Part shown: positions 16,595-25,962 of the stretch, piece by piece
How positions within the stretch are numbered: position 1 is the stretch's first letter
Layout: each line of letters begins with the position of its first letter
From: Deltaproteobacteria bacterium
GTDB lineage: Bacteria > Myxococcota > Kuafuiibacteriia > Kuafuiibacteriales > Kuafuiibacteriaceae
Direction: 5' to 3'
Assembly (NCBI GenBank): GCA_020632995.1
Contig: JACKEN010000015.1
Coordinates: 112,214-176,213 of the forward strand
Length of the DNA stretch: 64,000 bases
The notes under the pieces: model-generated
Told to the model about the DNA's origin: nothing
What the model saw: only the letters and a program-made list of their open reading frames with translations
Databases searched by the model: none
Made by a program: the position numbers and the translations under genes

Positions 16595-19500
16595 CTAGAA
16601 GGGGAAGGCGTTGATCGCGCTGGGGGCCTTGAAGTACAGGGCCTCGGTCTCGGGGGTGGCGCCGCCGCGGGCGGTCGGCCCCTGATCCGAGTTCGTCACC
16701 ACCATCACGCCGAGGTCCGGGAACCCGGTCGAGCCGGTGTCGATGACGTCCATGTGCGCGGTCTGGAGGCCCGCGATGTTGCCCAGGGTGGGCGCGATGT
16801 AGCGCTCGCCCCCGGGGGTGATGGTGACCAGACCAGTGGAGTCGGCCGGGCCACCGAAGTAGTAGTCGAAGGTCCCGAACTGGGCGGTCACCGCGGTGGT
16901 GCCCAGATCCGTGCCCGTCAACCCAACCTGCTCACCGCACACCGTCACCACCGTGTTGGCGGTGTTGGTGGCGTGCTCGGCGAAGAAGAACGCGCCCGCG
17001 CCGCCGTTGTTCAGGTCGAACACGATGCTGACGCTGCGGCCGTCGAGGCCGGCGGCGCCGGTGAGGACGTTGAAGTCGCCGTTGATGACCTCGTAGTCGA
17101 ACGCGCCGTCGCCATCCACGTCGAGGTCAGCCCAGAAGATCACCGGCAAGAGGTGGGTCTGGGGCTCGTAGCTGTTGAACGCGAAGCGCCACAGGAACGA
17201 GTCCTGGCCCGAGCAGAAGCCGGCCGGCACCGGGTAGGTCGCCACGCCCACCGCCTTGAGGTCGGGGGTCGGGGCCTGGGCGCCGGGGGCGCCCGCGGGC
17301 AGGTCATCGCTCACCGCGGCGATGCCGAAGGTCTCGTTCTGCGCGGTGCCGACGCCACGGTTCCGCAGGTTCACCCGAGCGGTGCCGTCGCTGCGGAAGC
17401 CCAGGAACACGTTCCCGGTGACGTCCGCCGACTTGCGGGGCAGCACGTGGAAGGGCACGTCGAAGGGCTCGTGGCCGTCGTCGAAGTGCAGGAAGCCCTG
17501 CAGCTCGGCGGCATCGAGCCACGAGGGGTCGTTGCCGGCGTCGCCGGAGGTCATGCGGCTGTCCGCGAGGAGGTTCGGATCGATGCGCAGCTTCACGTTG
17601 ATGATCTTGTCGGTGTGGGGGCCGACGGTGACGCTGGAGGGCGCCTGGACCACGAGGGCCGCGTTGTTCGGGTTGCTCGGGTCGCGGTACGACCAGGTCA
17701 CGTTCACGGTGCGCCGACGGCCGGTGTAGTTTCGGACGCGCAGGCTCCGCTTGATCACGGTGTTCGCCTTGGAGGCCGGGACGTACATGCCGGAGATGGA
17801 CGGCGACCAGCTCTCACGCTCGAACGCGATCATCAGGCCGTTGATGGAGGCGTCGACCCGGACCTCGCCCGCGCCGGTGCGGGTGACCGGAGCCGGACGG
17901 CCGGTGAAGTCCTGAGCGACCTGGGTGTCGGCGTAGTTCATGAGGAACGCCTTGACCTCGATCGGCTCGAGGTAGGGGCGGCTCTCCAGCACCAGGGCGG
18001 CGGAGCCGGTCACCATGGGGGCGGCGCCCGAGGTGCCACCGAAGGTGGTGTTGCCGGTGCCGGTGCCGTGCTCGGCCGAGACCGAGGCGCCGGGGGCGCC
18101 GATGTCGGGCTTCATGCGGCTGTCACCGTTGCGGGGACCACGCGAGGAGGTGCTGATGATCGACCCGGCGAGGGAGATCTGGTTGTTGGGGTCGAACGAC
18201 ACCACCGCGCCGCCGGCGCGGATGATGTTCCCGTCGGCCTGCGAGATCATGTAGCCGGGGACGGTGGGGGTGCCACCGCCGAACGCGCCGGAGAAGGGCT
18301 CCTCGGGGGTCACCAAGCCGATGATGCCGAGGATGCCGCCGCCGTCGGCGATGTTGCTGATCTTGATGCTGAACGCGCACGCGCCGCGGTCCACGAACAC
18401 GATCTGGCCGGCGAGCGAGCCGGGGGCGAAGGCCGCGCAGCCGTTCAGGTTGCCGCCCGCGCCGTCGCCGTAGGTCACGGCGCCGGAGATCGTCGCGGCA
18501 GGCCGGGGGCTCCAGGCCTGGTGCACCGCGATGTAGTTGCCGGCGGCCGCGGCGGGCTGCAGGACCTCCATCACGTCGAGCGCCGCGGAGGGCACCGCGG
18601 TCTGGGCGACGGCGATGGCGCTGCCAGCGGCGGCCGGGGTCCCGTGGATGTACGGGTGATCGCCGCCGTTGCCGGCGGAGGCCACGGTCAGCACACCGAG
18701 GGCGGTGGCGTTCTCGACCGCCTGGGCCAGGTCGTCGTCGAACGGCTGGCCGTAGTTGGAGCCGAGGGACATGTTGATGATGTCCACCGCGTCGCTGGTG
18801 TCACCGTCGCCGTCCACGTCGACCGCGCGATCCATGGCCTGGATGAGGGCCACGCCGCTGCAGGAGGAGGACACCGAAGAGCAGGCCTTGAAGGCGTAGA
18901 GCTCCACGCCGGGGGCCACGCCGTTCACGCCGCCGATGATGTCGGCCACGTGGGTGCCGTGACCGCCGCCCGCGCCGTCGTCCAGCGGGTCGGGGTCGGG
19001 GGCGAGGGCCGTGTTCGGCCAGCCGGAGCCCACGAAGTCGAAGCCACCCACGACCTTGGCGGTCGGGAAGCTGCCGGGCTCGACCACGCTCGGGTCGTCG
19101 GCCGCGTGGTCCGCGGGGTCGCCGCTGCCGCCGAGGGACGCGTGGTAGTAGTCGATGCCGCTGTCGATCACCGCGACGCGAACGCCGGTGCCGTCGATGC
19201 CGAGGTTATGCACCGCGGTGCCGCCGATGTACGGCACGGTCTCGAGCAGGTCGAGCTTGTAGTCGCCCACCGGGGTCACGCGCTCGACCGCGGTGTCCTC
19301 CAGGAGGTCCTTCACCATGTCCACGTCCACCTCGAGGAACACGGCGTTGAGCACGTGCTGAGTGCGGCCGACGTAGCGGACGCCCTTCATGCGCATGCAG
19401 CGGGACAGGAAGCTCTCCTGCTCCGCCTTCACCTTGGCCACACCCTTCTTACCGAGCGGCGCGAGCTCCGCCCCGGAGAGGCCCTTGAGCCGCACCGACA

Positions 19501-19669
19501 CCACCTGGCGTCCTTGACGCTTCAGCAACGCATCCCGGGTCACGCCCTTGGCCTTCACCATGGGATGCGTCAAACGCTGTCCTACCTTGACCGGCTGAGG
19601 TGCAGCCTGGGCTGCACTGGCACCCGACACGAGCAAGCTCGCGGCGAGCGCCGCTTTGATGATCCTCAT
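16595..19669 (-). CDS. secreted subtilisin-like serine protease (S8) with PA domain
   Basis: A 1024-residue exported protease. ATG 19669 is preceded by AAGGGAG and gives a clear signal peptide (to about SAAQA, residue 22). An I9-like propeptide covers about 25-140. The catalytic triad is visible: Asp169 in VAVIDSGID, His237 in GGGHGTHVAD and Ser547 in GGTSGAAPMV, with oxyanion Asn334 (SAGNGG). A PA insert lies near residues 380-490 (GSLAGQIVFVDRGACAF). The C-terminal 400 residues are beta-sandwich-like with Asp-rich DVDGDGAFDYE. Such subtilases are typical of predatory and saprophytic myxobacteria. It is monocistronic; its 258-bp upstream region is AT-richer than its surroundings and probably holds the promoter. 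Confidence 0.93.
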   Translation of the reverse strand: MRIIKAALAASLLVSGASAAQAAPQPVKVGQRLTHPMVKAKGVTRDALLKRQGRQVVSVRLKGLSGAELAPLGKKGVAKVKAEQESFLSRCMRMKGVRYVGRTQHVLNAVFLEVDVDMVKDLLEDTAVERVTPVGDYKLDLLETVPYIGGTAVHNLGIDGTGVRVAVIDSGIDYYHASLGGSGDPADHAADDPSVVEPGSFPTAKVVGGFDFVGSGWPNTALAPDPDPLDDGAGGGHGTHVADIIGGVNGVAPGVELYAFKACSSVSSSCSGVALIQAMDRAVDVDGDGDTSDAVDIINMSLGSNYGQPFDDDLAQAVENATALGVLTVASAGNGGDHPYIHGTPAAAGSAIAVAQTAVPSAALDVMEVLQPAAAAGNYIAVHQAWSPRPAATISGAVTYGDGAGGNLNGCAAFAPGSLAGQIVFVDRGACAFSIKISNIADGGGILGIIGLVTPEEPFSGAFGGGTPTVPGYMISQADGNIIRAGGAVVSFDPNNQISLAGSIISTSSRGPRNGDSRMKPDIGAPGASVSAEHGTGTGNTTFGGTSGAAPMVTGSAALVLESRPYLEPIEVKAFLMNYADTQVAQDFTGRPAPVTRTGAGEVRVDASINGLMIAFERESWSPSISGMYVPASKANTVIKRSLRVRNYTGRRRTVNVTWSYRDPSNPNNAALVVQAPSSVTVGPHTDKIINVKLRIDPNLLADSRMTSGDAGNDPSWLDAAELQGFLHFDDGHEPFDVPFHVLPRKSADVTGNVFLGFRSDGTARVNLRNRGVGTAQNETFGIAAVSDDLPAGAPGAQAPTPDLKAVGVATYPVPAGFCSGQDSFLWRFAFNSYEPQTHLLPVIFWADLDVDGDGAFDYEVINGDFNVLTGAAGLDGRSVSIVFDLNNGGAGAFFFAEHATNTANTVVTVCGEQVGLTGTDLGTTAVTAQFGTFDYYFGGPADSTGLVTITPGGERYIAPTLGNIAGLQTAHMDVIDTGSTGFPDLGVMVVTNSDQGPTARGGATPETEALYFKAPSAINAFPF

Positions 19670-19854
19670 TCGATTTCGACTCCCTTGATTTCGAATGTTC
19701 GAGCCCCGCGAATAAATGGGCTGCGGAGCAGCGGCACCATCCGGTAGCGGGGCGGACTTGTCATGGGGCGAACGCACAGCAAGAAACAAACCCACGTATT
19801 CGTCAGTGTACTAACGTGACGGGGCCCACCATACTAACCGGTTTGTCAGCCCTC

Positions 19855-19878
19855 ACTCCACGATCGCGGACGTGGAGT
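19855..19878. promoter_or_regulatory. 8-bp inverted repeat upstream of the protease gene
   Basis: actccacg (19855-19862) and cgtggagt (19871-19878) are exact reverse complements around an 8-base spacer, in the 258-bp gap between the ABC ATPase stop and the protease start. It could be an operator for the protease or the 3' hairpin of the iol operon; no T-run follows on the minus strand. I see nothing else firm in 19670-19927. Confidence 0.4.
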
Positions 19879-19927
19879 AGGGACCGACTCCGCGAATTCA
19901 AGGAGCAATTTCGAACCCGTACGGCGC

Positions 19928-20983
19928 TCAGGGGGCCACCAGGGTCGTCGCGTGGGAGACGACGCCTAGACTCACTGCGTCACCCACCGTGCGCGGTGAC
20001 TCCACGTCGCTCGCCACCATGAAGAGCTCCCCGACCTCGGAGGTGAGGCCGTACTCCATGTGATCGCCGAGGTAGGTCGCGCTGGTGATGCGGGCCGGCA
20101 AGCCCTCTTGCGTGAACTCCAGGCCGTGGGGGCGCACCGCGAGCTTCGCCGATCCCGGGCCGACGCCGCGGCGCGGGAGGGTGAGGCGGAGCGGCCCGAG
20201 GCGTACCCGGGCCTCGTCGCCTTCGACCTCCACCACCTCGGCCTCGATGATGTTGGCGTCACCGATGAAGCGGGCCACGAACTCGGTGTCGGGGCGCTGG
20301 TAGAGGTCGCGGGGCGAGCCCTGCTGGGCGATGCGCGCCTTGTCCATGAGCACGATGCGATCGGAGACTGACAGCGCCTCCTCCTGGTCGTGGGTGACGT
20401 ACACCGCGGTGAAGCCCAGGGACTGCTGCAGCGCCCGGATGTCCTCCCGCATCTTCCGGCGCAGGCGCGCGTCGAGGTTGGAGAGCGGCTCGTCGAACAA
20501 GAGCACCTTGGGCTGGAGCACCAGGGCCCGGGCGACCGCCACCCGCTGCTGCTGGCCGCCCGACAGCGCGCTCGGCAGCCGCGCCCCGTAGCCCTCGAGC
20601 CCCACCTGGGCGAGCCCGGCCTCCGCCCGCTGCAGGGCGTCCTGCCGGGCGACGCCGGAGTTCAGGAGCCCGTAGGCCACGTTCTCGCCCACCGTCATGT
20701 GCGGGAACAGGGCGTACGACTGGAAGACCATCGACACGTCCCGGTGGGTGGCGGGGAGGTTGGTGACGTCCTTGCCGTCGATCCGGATCTGGCCCTCGGT
20801 GGCCAGCTCCAGGCCCGCGATCATGCGCAAGGTGGTGGTCTTCCCGCAGCCGGAGGGGCCGAGGAGGGTCACCAGCTCCCCCCGGGCGATGCTCAGATCC
20901 ACCCGATCCACCGCGGTGACCGCGCCGTAGCGCTTGCTCACCTGCAGCAGCTCGACCTCAGGCCTGCCTTCGTCTCGCTTCAT
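19928..20983 (-). CDS. ABC transporter ATP-binding protein, AfuC/FbpC/PotA type
   Basis: A 351-residue ATPase with Walker A GPSGCGKT (residues 42-49), Q-loop MVFQSYALFPHMT, signature LSGGQQQR (140-147), Walker B VLLFDEPLSNLD (160-171) and H-loop VYVTHDQEEALSVSD. The C-terminal 70 residues are a TOBE-type domain (LAVRPHGLEFTQEGLPARITSATYLGDHMEYGL). It energises the permease and binding protein encoded immediately upstream. ATG 20983 follows the permease stop by 11 nt. It is the last gene of the nine-gene operon beginning at 31091. The substrate is discussed under the binding protein. Confidence 0.93.
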   Translation of the reverse strand: MKRDEGRPEVELLQVSKRYGAVTAVDRVDLSIARGELVTLLGPSGCGKTTTLRMIAGLELATEGQIRIDGKDVTNLPATHRDVSMVFQSYALFPHMTVGENVAYGLLNSGVARQDALQRAEAGLAQVGLEGYGARLPSALSGGQQQRVAVARALVLQPKVLLFDEPLSNLDARLRRKMREDIRALQQSLGFTAVYVTHDQEEALSVSDRIVLMDKARIAQQGSPRDLYQRPDTEFVARFIGDANIIEAEVVEVEGDEARVRLGPLRLTLPRRGVGPGSAKLAVRPHGLEFTQEGLPARITSATYLGDHMEYGLTSEVGELFMVASDVESPRTVGDAVSLGVVSHATTLVAP

Positions 20984-20994
20984 CCGGACCTCCG

Positions 20995-23172
20995 TCAAGA
21001 CAGCCTGCGCCGCCCGACCTCCCGCTGCCCCACCCCGAGCTGGATGCCGACGATCACCACCATCATCAGGGCGATGAGCACCGCCGAGTAGGCGATCGCG
21101 GGGCCGTAGTCGCCGTTCTCCACCCGCCCCAGGATGTAGGTGGTGGCGAGGTTGTAGTCGGCGCTGATCAGGAAGATCACCGCGCTCACCGCGGTCATCG
21201 CGCGCACGAAGCCGTAGACCAGCGCCGCCACCACCGCCGGCCGCAACAGGGGCAGGATGACCCGGCGCACCGTGGTCGCGCTCGAGGCCCCGAGGGTGAG
21301 CGAGGCCTCGTCCAGGCTCCCGTCGATCTGGCTCAGGGTGGCGAGGCCGGCCCGGATCCCCACCGGCATGTTCCGGAACACGAAGCACACCACGAGGATC
21401 ACCCCGGTGCCGGTGAGCTCGATCGGCGGCACGTTGAAGGCGAGGACGTAGCTCAGGCCCACGACCGTGCCCGGCACCGCGAAGCTCAGCATCGTGCCGA
21501 GCTCGAACGCGTCGCGGCCGAAGAAGCGCTGGCGGGCCAGCAGGTACGCGGTGAGGAGCCCGAGGAGCGCGGTGAGGGGGGCGGAGACCGCGGCCACCGC
21601 CACCGTGGTGAGGAGCGAGGCCCAGGCCCCGCCCGAGAGCGCAAGCCCGCCTGCGCTGGACACCCCGAACAGATCCGCGAAGTGCTCCAGGGTGAAGGAG
21701 TTGTCCTGGCCCCAGAGCTTCACGAAGCCCCCCGCGAAGACCATCAGGTAGATCGCCGCGGTGAACAGGGCCCATGGAAACGCCACCCCCCGCACCAGCC
21801 ACGCGAGGGACGTCGGGAGCGGGCACGGGGCCCCCGAGTCGGCCTTGCCGGTCATGGTGGTGTAGCCCTTCTTCCCCACCCACCGGCGCTGAGCCACGAA
21901 CGCCACCACCGTGAAGGACAACAGCACCAGGGCCAGCGCGGCGGCGCGGGGCACGTCGCTCTGCGCACCCGCCACCGCGTAGTAGATCTCGGTCGCCAGC
22001 ACCTCCTGGCCGCCGCCGAGCACGAGGGGGTTGCCGAAGTCGGCCAGGCTCTCGATGAAGCCGAGCAGGAACGCGTTGGCCAGCCCCGGCCGGATCAGGG
22101 GCAGGGTCACGGTGGTGAAGGTGCGCCAGCGATCCGCGCGCAGGGTCTGGGCCGCCTCCTCCATCGAGGGGCTCACCCCCTCCACCACCCCGATGAGCAC
22201 GAGGAAGGCCACCGGCGTGAAGGACAACAGCTGCGCCAACAGGATCCCGGGCACCCCGAAGATGTAGCGGCTCGGGGTCAGGCCGAAGAGCTCCGCCGCA
22301 GAGGTGGTCACGAGCCCGGCCCGCCCGAACACCAGGATGATCGCGAGCCCGATGACGAAGGGGGGCGTGATGATCGGGAGCACCGTCAGGCCCCGCAGGA
22401 GGCGCTCGGCCCCGCGCGCGAGCGGAGTGCGGGTCACCACGAGCGCGAAGCAGAGCCCCAGCGCGGTGGAGCCGGCCCCCGCCAACACCGCCAGCATCAG
22501 CGTCCGCCACGCCACCCCGAGCTCCCCGAAGAGGCCCCACAGGCGCGGGGAGGTGAGGTTGTCGACCAGCACCGCGAGGGACATGCCCCCGTCGTCCTGC
22601 TCCACCGCCCGAAGGAGCACCACCCCCACCGGGTAGAAGACGAAGACCGCGACCGAGGCCATCACGAGGCCCAGCGCGCCCACCACGAAGCCGTCGCCCC
22701 GCACGAAGCCGCGGGCGGCGAGGCCCTCGGTGAGGACGAAGAGCAGGCCTGCCTGCGTCACCAGCGCCCCCGCGCCCATGCCGTACTGCCGCACGGTCTC
22801 GGGATCGAGGTGCGGCGCGAGGGCCTCCAGCGTGATCCCCAGGGGCCCGATGAGCGCGCCCTGCACGAGGCTGACGGCCAGGCCGCCCGCCCCCGCGAGG
22901 ATGAGGAGGCGCCCGTGCCAGGGGTCGCTCCGGGGCCGCCGCACCGCCAGCCACGGCAACAGGAGGAACGGGACGAGGAGGAGGAGCCAGACCTTCCCGT
23001 AGGCCGCGGCCTGCAGCGGCGCGGGGGCGAGTTCGGGGTCGAGGGGGTAGTATGGGAACCAGCTCGGGGAGAAGAAGCCGTCCTCGATCACGTACCAGGG
23101 CAGCGCAAGGTAGCCTGCCGCGGCGAGCCCGGCCCACCAGCGGGTGCCCCGCCCCTCCCCCGGCCCCCTCAC
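20995..23172 (-). CDS. ABC transporter permease, two fused BPD_transp domains (AfuB/FbpB type)
   Basis: A 725-residue inner-membrane permease with about fourteen hydrophobic segments and two copies of the EAA-type loop (EEAAQTLRADRWRTFTTVTLPLIRPGL and DEASLTLGASSATTVRRVILPLLRPAV). The double-length architecture is that of ferric-type importers, including AfuB, which imports hexose phosphates in Actinobacillus. The start is GTG at 23172 overlapping the binding-protein stop (GTGA). An extended N-terminal part of about 250 residues with several helices precedes the first core domain. It works with the neighbouring ATPase and lipoprotein. Confidence 0.9.
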   Translation of the reverse strand: MRGPGEGRGTRWWAGLAAAGYLALPWYVIEDGFFSPSWFPYYPLDPELAPAPLQAAAYGKVWLLLLVPFLLLPWLAVRRPRSDPWHGRLLILAGAGGLAVSLVQGALIGPLGITLEALAPHLDPETVRQYGMGAGALVTQAGLLFVLTEGLAARGFVRGDGFVVGALGLVMASVAVFVFYPVGVVLLRAVEQDDGGMSLAVLVDNLTSPRLWGLFGELGVAWRTLMLAVLAGAGSTALGLCFALVVTRTPLARGAERLLRGLTVLPIITPPFVIGLAIILVFGRAGLVTTSAAELFGLTPSRYIFGVPGILLAQLLSFTPVAFLVLIGVVEGVSPSMEEAAQTLRADRWRTFTTVTLPLIRPGLANAFLLGFIESLADFGNPLVLGGGQEVLATEIYYAVAGAQSDVPRAAALALVLLSFTVVAFVAQRRWVGKKGYTTMTGKADSGAPCPLPTSLAWLVRGVAFPWALFTAAIYLMVFAGGFVKLWGQDNSFTLEHFADLFGVSSAGGLALSGGAWASLLTTVAVAAVSAPLTALLGLLTAYLLARQRFFGRDAFELGTMLSFAVPGTVVGLSYVLAFNVPPIELTGTGVILVVCFVFRNMPVGIRAGLATLSQIDGSLDEASLTLGASSATTVRRVILPLLRPAVVAALVYGFVRAMTAVSAVIFLISADYNLATTYILGRVENGDYGPAIAYSAVLIALMMVVIVGIQLGVGQREVGRRRLS

Positions 23173-24203
23173 CGGCCGCGCCCCTTCACCTCGTCGTCCC
23201 AGCGCTTCAGGAGGTGGCCGCGCACCGCCTTCTCGCTGAAGCGTCCGAAGTCGAAGTCGATGAGCTTCATCTGCTCCATCCGCGGTGCCTCGGGCGGCAC
23301 CGTGGCCTGCGGGTGGGAGGGCACCTGGTAGGCGTGGGCCTCCGCCGCCAGCCCCTGGGCCTCGGGGCTGAGGGACCAGTCGATGAAGGCCCTGGCCTCG
23401 TCCGGGTGCCGCGCGCCCCGCACCATGCTCACGCAGCCGACCTCGTAGCCGGTGCCCTCCACCGGGGCCACCAGCTCGATCGGGAAGCCCGCCGCCACCT
23501 GGGTCGCGGCGTCGTGCAGGAACACCACCGCGACCCCCGCCTCCCCGCGGGCCGCGTTCCTGACCGGCGCCGCCCCGCTCTGGGTGTACTGGTTGATGTT
23601 GGCGTCCAGCTTCAACAGGAGCTTGAACGCCTCGGCCTCTCCGTAGAGCTGCACGAACGTGGCGAGGGCGGTGTACGCGGTGCCCGAGGAGTTCGGGTTG
23701 GCCATCTGGATCTCGCCCTTGAAGTCGGGCCGCAAGATGTCCTGCCAACCGGTGGGCGGCTCGATGCCCTTCTTGGCCAGCCACTCGCGGTTGTACGCGA
23801 TGCCCAGCGCCCCCATGTAGATCCCGGTGGTGCGGTTCTCGCCGTCACCCATCGGGTCCTGGGCCCACGAGAAGAGCTCGGGCACCCGGGGCGAGCGGTA
23901 GGGGCGGGTCAGGTTGGCGTGGGCGGCCTGGAAGTGGGTGTCGCCGGTGCCGCCCCACCACACGTCGCCCTTCGGGTTGCCGCGCTCGGCCCACAGCTGG
24001 GCGTAGACCTCGCCGGTGCTCTTCCGGATCATCGACACCCGGATCCCCGAGCTCTCTTCGAAGCGACGCGCCACCAGCTCGCACCACTCGTGCTGGGCGC
24101 TGCAGTAGAGGGTGAGCCGCCGGGGTCGGCGCGCGCCGGGGCGGCAGCCCGCGAGCGCCACCGCCAGGGCCAGGATCCACCACGCGCGCCGCACCGCCCT
24201 CAC
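23169..24203 (-). CDS. ABC transporter substrate-binding lipoprotein, AfuA/FbpA-like
   Basis: A 344-residue periplasmic binding protein with a lipoprotein signal ending ALAGC. The body has the type II ferric/AEP-family pattern LTLYCSAQHEWCELVARRFEESSGIRV, KGDVWWGGTGDTHFQAAHANL, GALGIAYNREWLAKKGIEPPTGWQDILRPDFKG and NSSGTAYTALATF. No adjacent Tyr-Tyr pair, the usual Fe(III) ligand of FbpA, is present, so iron is unlikely. AfuA-type proteins bind sugar phosphates, and here the gene lies between a HAD phosphatase and iol genes; a phosphorylated inositol or sugar is my inference. GTG 24203 overlaps the HAD stop (GTGA). Confidence 0.88.
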   Translation of the reverse strand: MRAVRRAWWILALAVALAGCRPGARRPRRLTLYCSAQHEWCELVARRFEESSGIRVSMIRKSTGEVYAQLWAERGNPKGDVWWGGTGDTHFQAAHANLTRPYRSPRVPELFSWAQDPMGDGENRTTGIYMGALGIAYNREWLAKKGIEPPTGWQDILRPDFKGEIQMANPNSSGTAYTALATFVQLYGEAEAFKLLLKLDANINQYTQSGAAPVRNAARGEAGVAVVFLHDAATQVAAGFPIELVAPVEGTGYEVGCVSMVRGARHPDEARAFIDWSLSPEAQGLAAEAHAYQVPSHPQATVPPEAPRMEQMKLIDFDFGRFSEKAVRGHLLKRWDDEVKGRGR

Positions 24204-25075
24204 CCGAAGAAGCCCAGCCGGCCCAGCTCGTCCAGGCTCCGGATGCGCCACACCCGGGGCGCCTCGGGTACCTCGGCCGGAGTGGGTCCCTCGCTCTTGC
24301 GCAGGATCCACGCCCCGCGCTCCGCGCCCATCCGCATGAGCGGCAGCACGTCGTTGGTGAGGCTGTCGCCGACCGCCGCCACTCGCCCAGGATCCACCGG
24401 CGCGCCGGCCTTCGCCGCCACGTCGGTGAGGACCGCCTCGTAGAACGCGCGGTGCGGCTTGCCGATCGGGTCCCCCACCGTGACGTCGGCGCGGGTGAAG
24501 CCGAGCGCGAGCAGCGCGTCGAGGCGCGCGACCTTCTGGCGGGTGGCCTCCGCCGCGTCGTAGCCGTAGGTGCCCGACGCGGGGTCGAAGGTCAGGCCTC
24601 CGTCGCTGTTGGTGGCGAAGTGCACCCCGAGGCCCGCCGCTCGAGCCGCGGCCACCGCCCGCTGGGCGTCGGGGAGGATCCGGGTGCCCTCCGCCACCGC
24701 CGCCCAGTAGGCCCGCGCCCCGAGCTCGACCCACTCCGGACGCGCAGGCAGGCCTGCGTCCTCCAGCGCGACCGAGAGCAGGCTCTGGCGCGACCACTGC
24801 TTCAGCTCGTGCCCCGCCTGCAGGCTGGCCTGCTGCCAGCCCTCGAAGCGCGCGATCAGGCGGCGGTGGGCCTCCGAGGCGCCCCCGGCGGTGGCCCGGA
24901 GCTCGGCCCGGAGGGTGTCGTAGGCCGCGTGGAGGCCCTGGTAGACCCGGGCCGCCGCGTCCGCGCCGAGGGGCTCCGTCAAGGCGTCCTGCACCGCGCG
25001 CTCCGCGACCTGGGACAGCTGGTCCATGTCGAGGACCACGTCGTCGACGTCGAAGATGATCCACTCGAGCGTCAT
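24200..25075 (-). CDS. HAD-superfamily hydrolase (putative polyol/sugar-phosphate phosphatase)
   Basis: A 291-residue haloacid-dehalogenase fold protein. Motif I is FDVDDVVLD (nucleophile Asp9, acid Asp11), motif II is ATNSDGG, the motif III Lys lies in PIGKPHRAFYEAVL and motif IV is VGDSLTNDV. A helical cap of about 100 residues follows motif I, as in C1-type phosphatases such as beta-phosphoglucomutase and phosphonatase. It lies between iolE (TGATG overlap) and the ABC binding protein (GTGA overlap), so it is made with both. I infer that it dephosphorylates the imported substrate in the cytoplasm, delivering free inositol. Phosphonatase-like chemistry is the main alternative, but no aminotransferase partner is near. 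Confidence 0.85.
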   Translation of the reverse strand: MTLEWIIFDVDDVVLDMDQLSQVAERAVQDALTEPLGADAAARVYQGLHAAYDTLRAELRATAGGASEAHRRLIARFEGWQQASLQAGHELKQWSRQSLLSVALEDAGLPARPEWVELGARAYWAAVAEGTRILPDAQRAVAAARAAGLGVHFATNSDGGLTFDPASGTYGYDAAEATRQKVARLDALLALGFTRADVTVGDPIGKPHRAFYEAVLTDVAAKAGAPVDPGRVAAVGDSLTNDVLPLMRMGAERGAWILRKSEGPTPAEVPEAPRVWRIRSLDELGRLGFFG

Positions 25076-25959
25076 CAGAGCCCCGCCGCCCGCACCCCGG
25101 CCCGCACGAACCCGTAGCCCCGCGCCGCGTACTCCAGCGGCGGCGCCCGCACCGGGTCCTGCTCGGCCTCCACCACCAGCCAGCCGCGGTAGCGGTGCTC
25201 GGCCAGGCCCTTGAACACCGGGACGAAGTCCACCATCCCGTCCCCCGGCACGGTGAACATGCCGTCCACCACCGCGTCGAGGAAGGAGGCCCGCTTCATC
25301 CCCGCTACCTCGAGCGGGCCCGGCCGCACGTCCTTCAGGTGCACGTGGCAGATCCGTCGGCCGTGCCGATCGAGGAGCTCCTCCGGGCTCACCCCGGCCA
25401 CCACCGCGTGCCCGGTGTCGAGGAGCAGGCCCACCGCGTCGGAGGTCGCGCCCATCAGGGCGTGGATCTCGGACGCGCCCTGGATCACCGTGCCCACGTG
25501 GTGGTGATAGGCCACCCGGACCCCGCGGCGCAGGGTGTGCTCGGCCAGGCGCGACAGATCCTCCCCCAGCCGCTTCAGGGTGCCCGGGTGGAGCACCGGT
25601 CGCCGCTCCCACCACGTGTTCTTGTCGGGGTGGACGGTGCCGGTGACCTCGGCCAGCACCAGCACGTCGCAGCCCATGCCGGCGAGGAGGTTGAGGTGCG
25701 CCTCCATGGCGTCCAGCTCCTCCTCCACCGTGCGCTCGAGCAGGCGCGTGCCCCACCACCCGGAGACCAGCTCCAGGTCGTGGTCGAGGAGCACCGACCG
25801 CAGGGCCCGAGGGTCCTGCGGGAACTTGTGCCCGAGCTCGATGCCCTGGAAACCCACTTCCTGGGCCTCCTCCAGGCACTGCTCGAGGGGGATGTCGCCC
25901 CCCAACGTCCTCAGATCGTCGTTCGACCAGATGATGGGATTCACGCCGATGCGTACCAC
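25075..25959 (-). CDS. iolE: myo-inosose-2 dehydratase
   Basis: A 294-residue AP-endonuclease-2-fold (xylose-isomerase-like TIM barrel) protein. The opening VRIGVNPIIWSNDDLRTLGGDIPLEQCLEEAQEVGFQGIELGHKFP is typical of IolE. Metal-binding residues are expected in VLAEVTGTVHP, LLLDTGHAVVAG, CHVHLKDV and WLVVEAEQDP. It removes water from 2-keto-myo-inositol to give 3,5-trihydroxy-cyclohexane-1,2-dione. It lies directly after iolD with a 3-nt gap and overlaps the HAD gene. Length is normal. Confidence 0.94.
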   Translation of the reverse strand: MVRIGVNPIIWSNDDLRTLGGDIPLEQCLEEAQEVGFQGIELGHKFPQDPRALRSVLLDHDLELVSGWWGTRLLERTVEEELDAMEAHLNLLAGMGCDVLVLAEVTGTVHPDKNTWWERRPVLHPGTLKRLGEDLSRLAEHTLRRGVRVAYHHHVGTVIQGASEIHALMGATSDAVGLLLDTGHAVVAGVSPEELLDRHGRRICHVHLKDVRPGPLEVAGMKRASFLDAVVDGMFTVPGDGMVDFVPVFKGLAEHRYRGWLVVEAEQDPVRAPPLEYAARGYGFVRAGVRAAGL

Positions 25960-25962
25960 GGC

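Noticed and set aside
16754..19747. A 997-codon open frame opposite the subtilase gene
   Set aside because: It is the antisense of a clear protease and has His/Gly/Arg-rich composition typical of non-coding frames in GC-rich DNA. The same reasoning removes the long antisense frames at 412-2604, 7799-10402, 12699-15785, 21682-23331, 33766-37026, 43090-46065 and 58837-61389.
19928..23137. A single 1069-codon frame spanning the permease and ATPase genes, suggesting a fusion
   Set aside because: Only its last third reads as a real protein (the ATPase); the permease is in another frame with its own stop at 20995, so the two are separate, closely spaced genes.
23169..24203. Calling the ABC transporter a ferric iron importer
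   Set aside because: The family is the ferric/AEP type, but the binding protein has no adjacent Tyr-Tyr pair and the genes are embedded in an inositol operon with a phosphatase.
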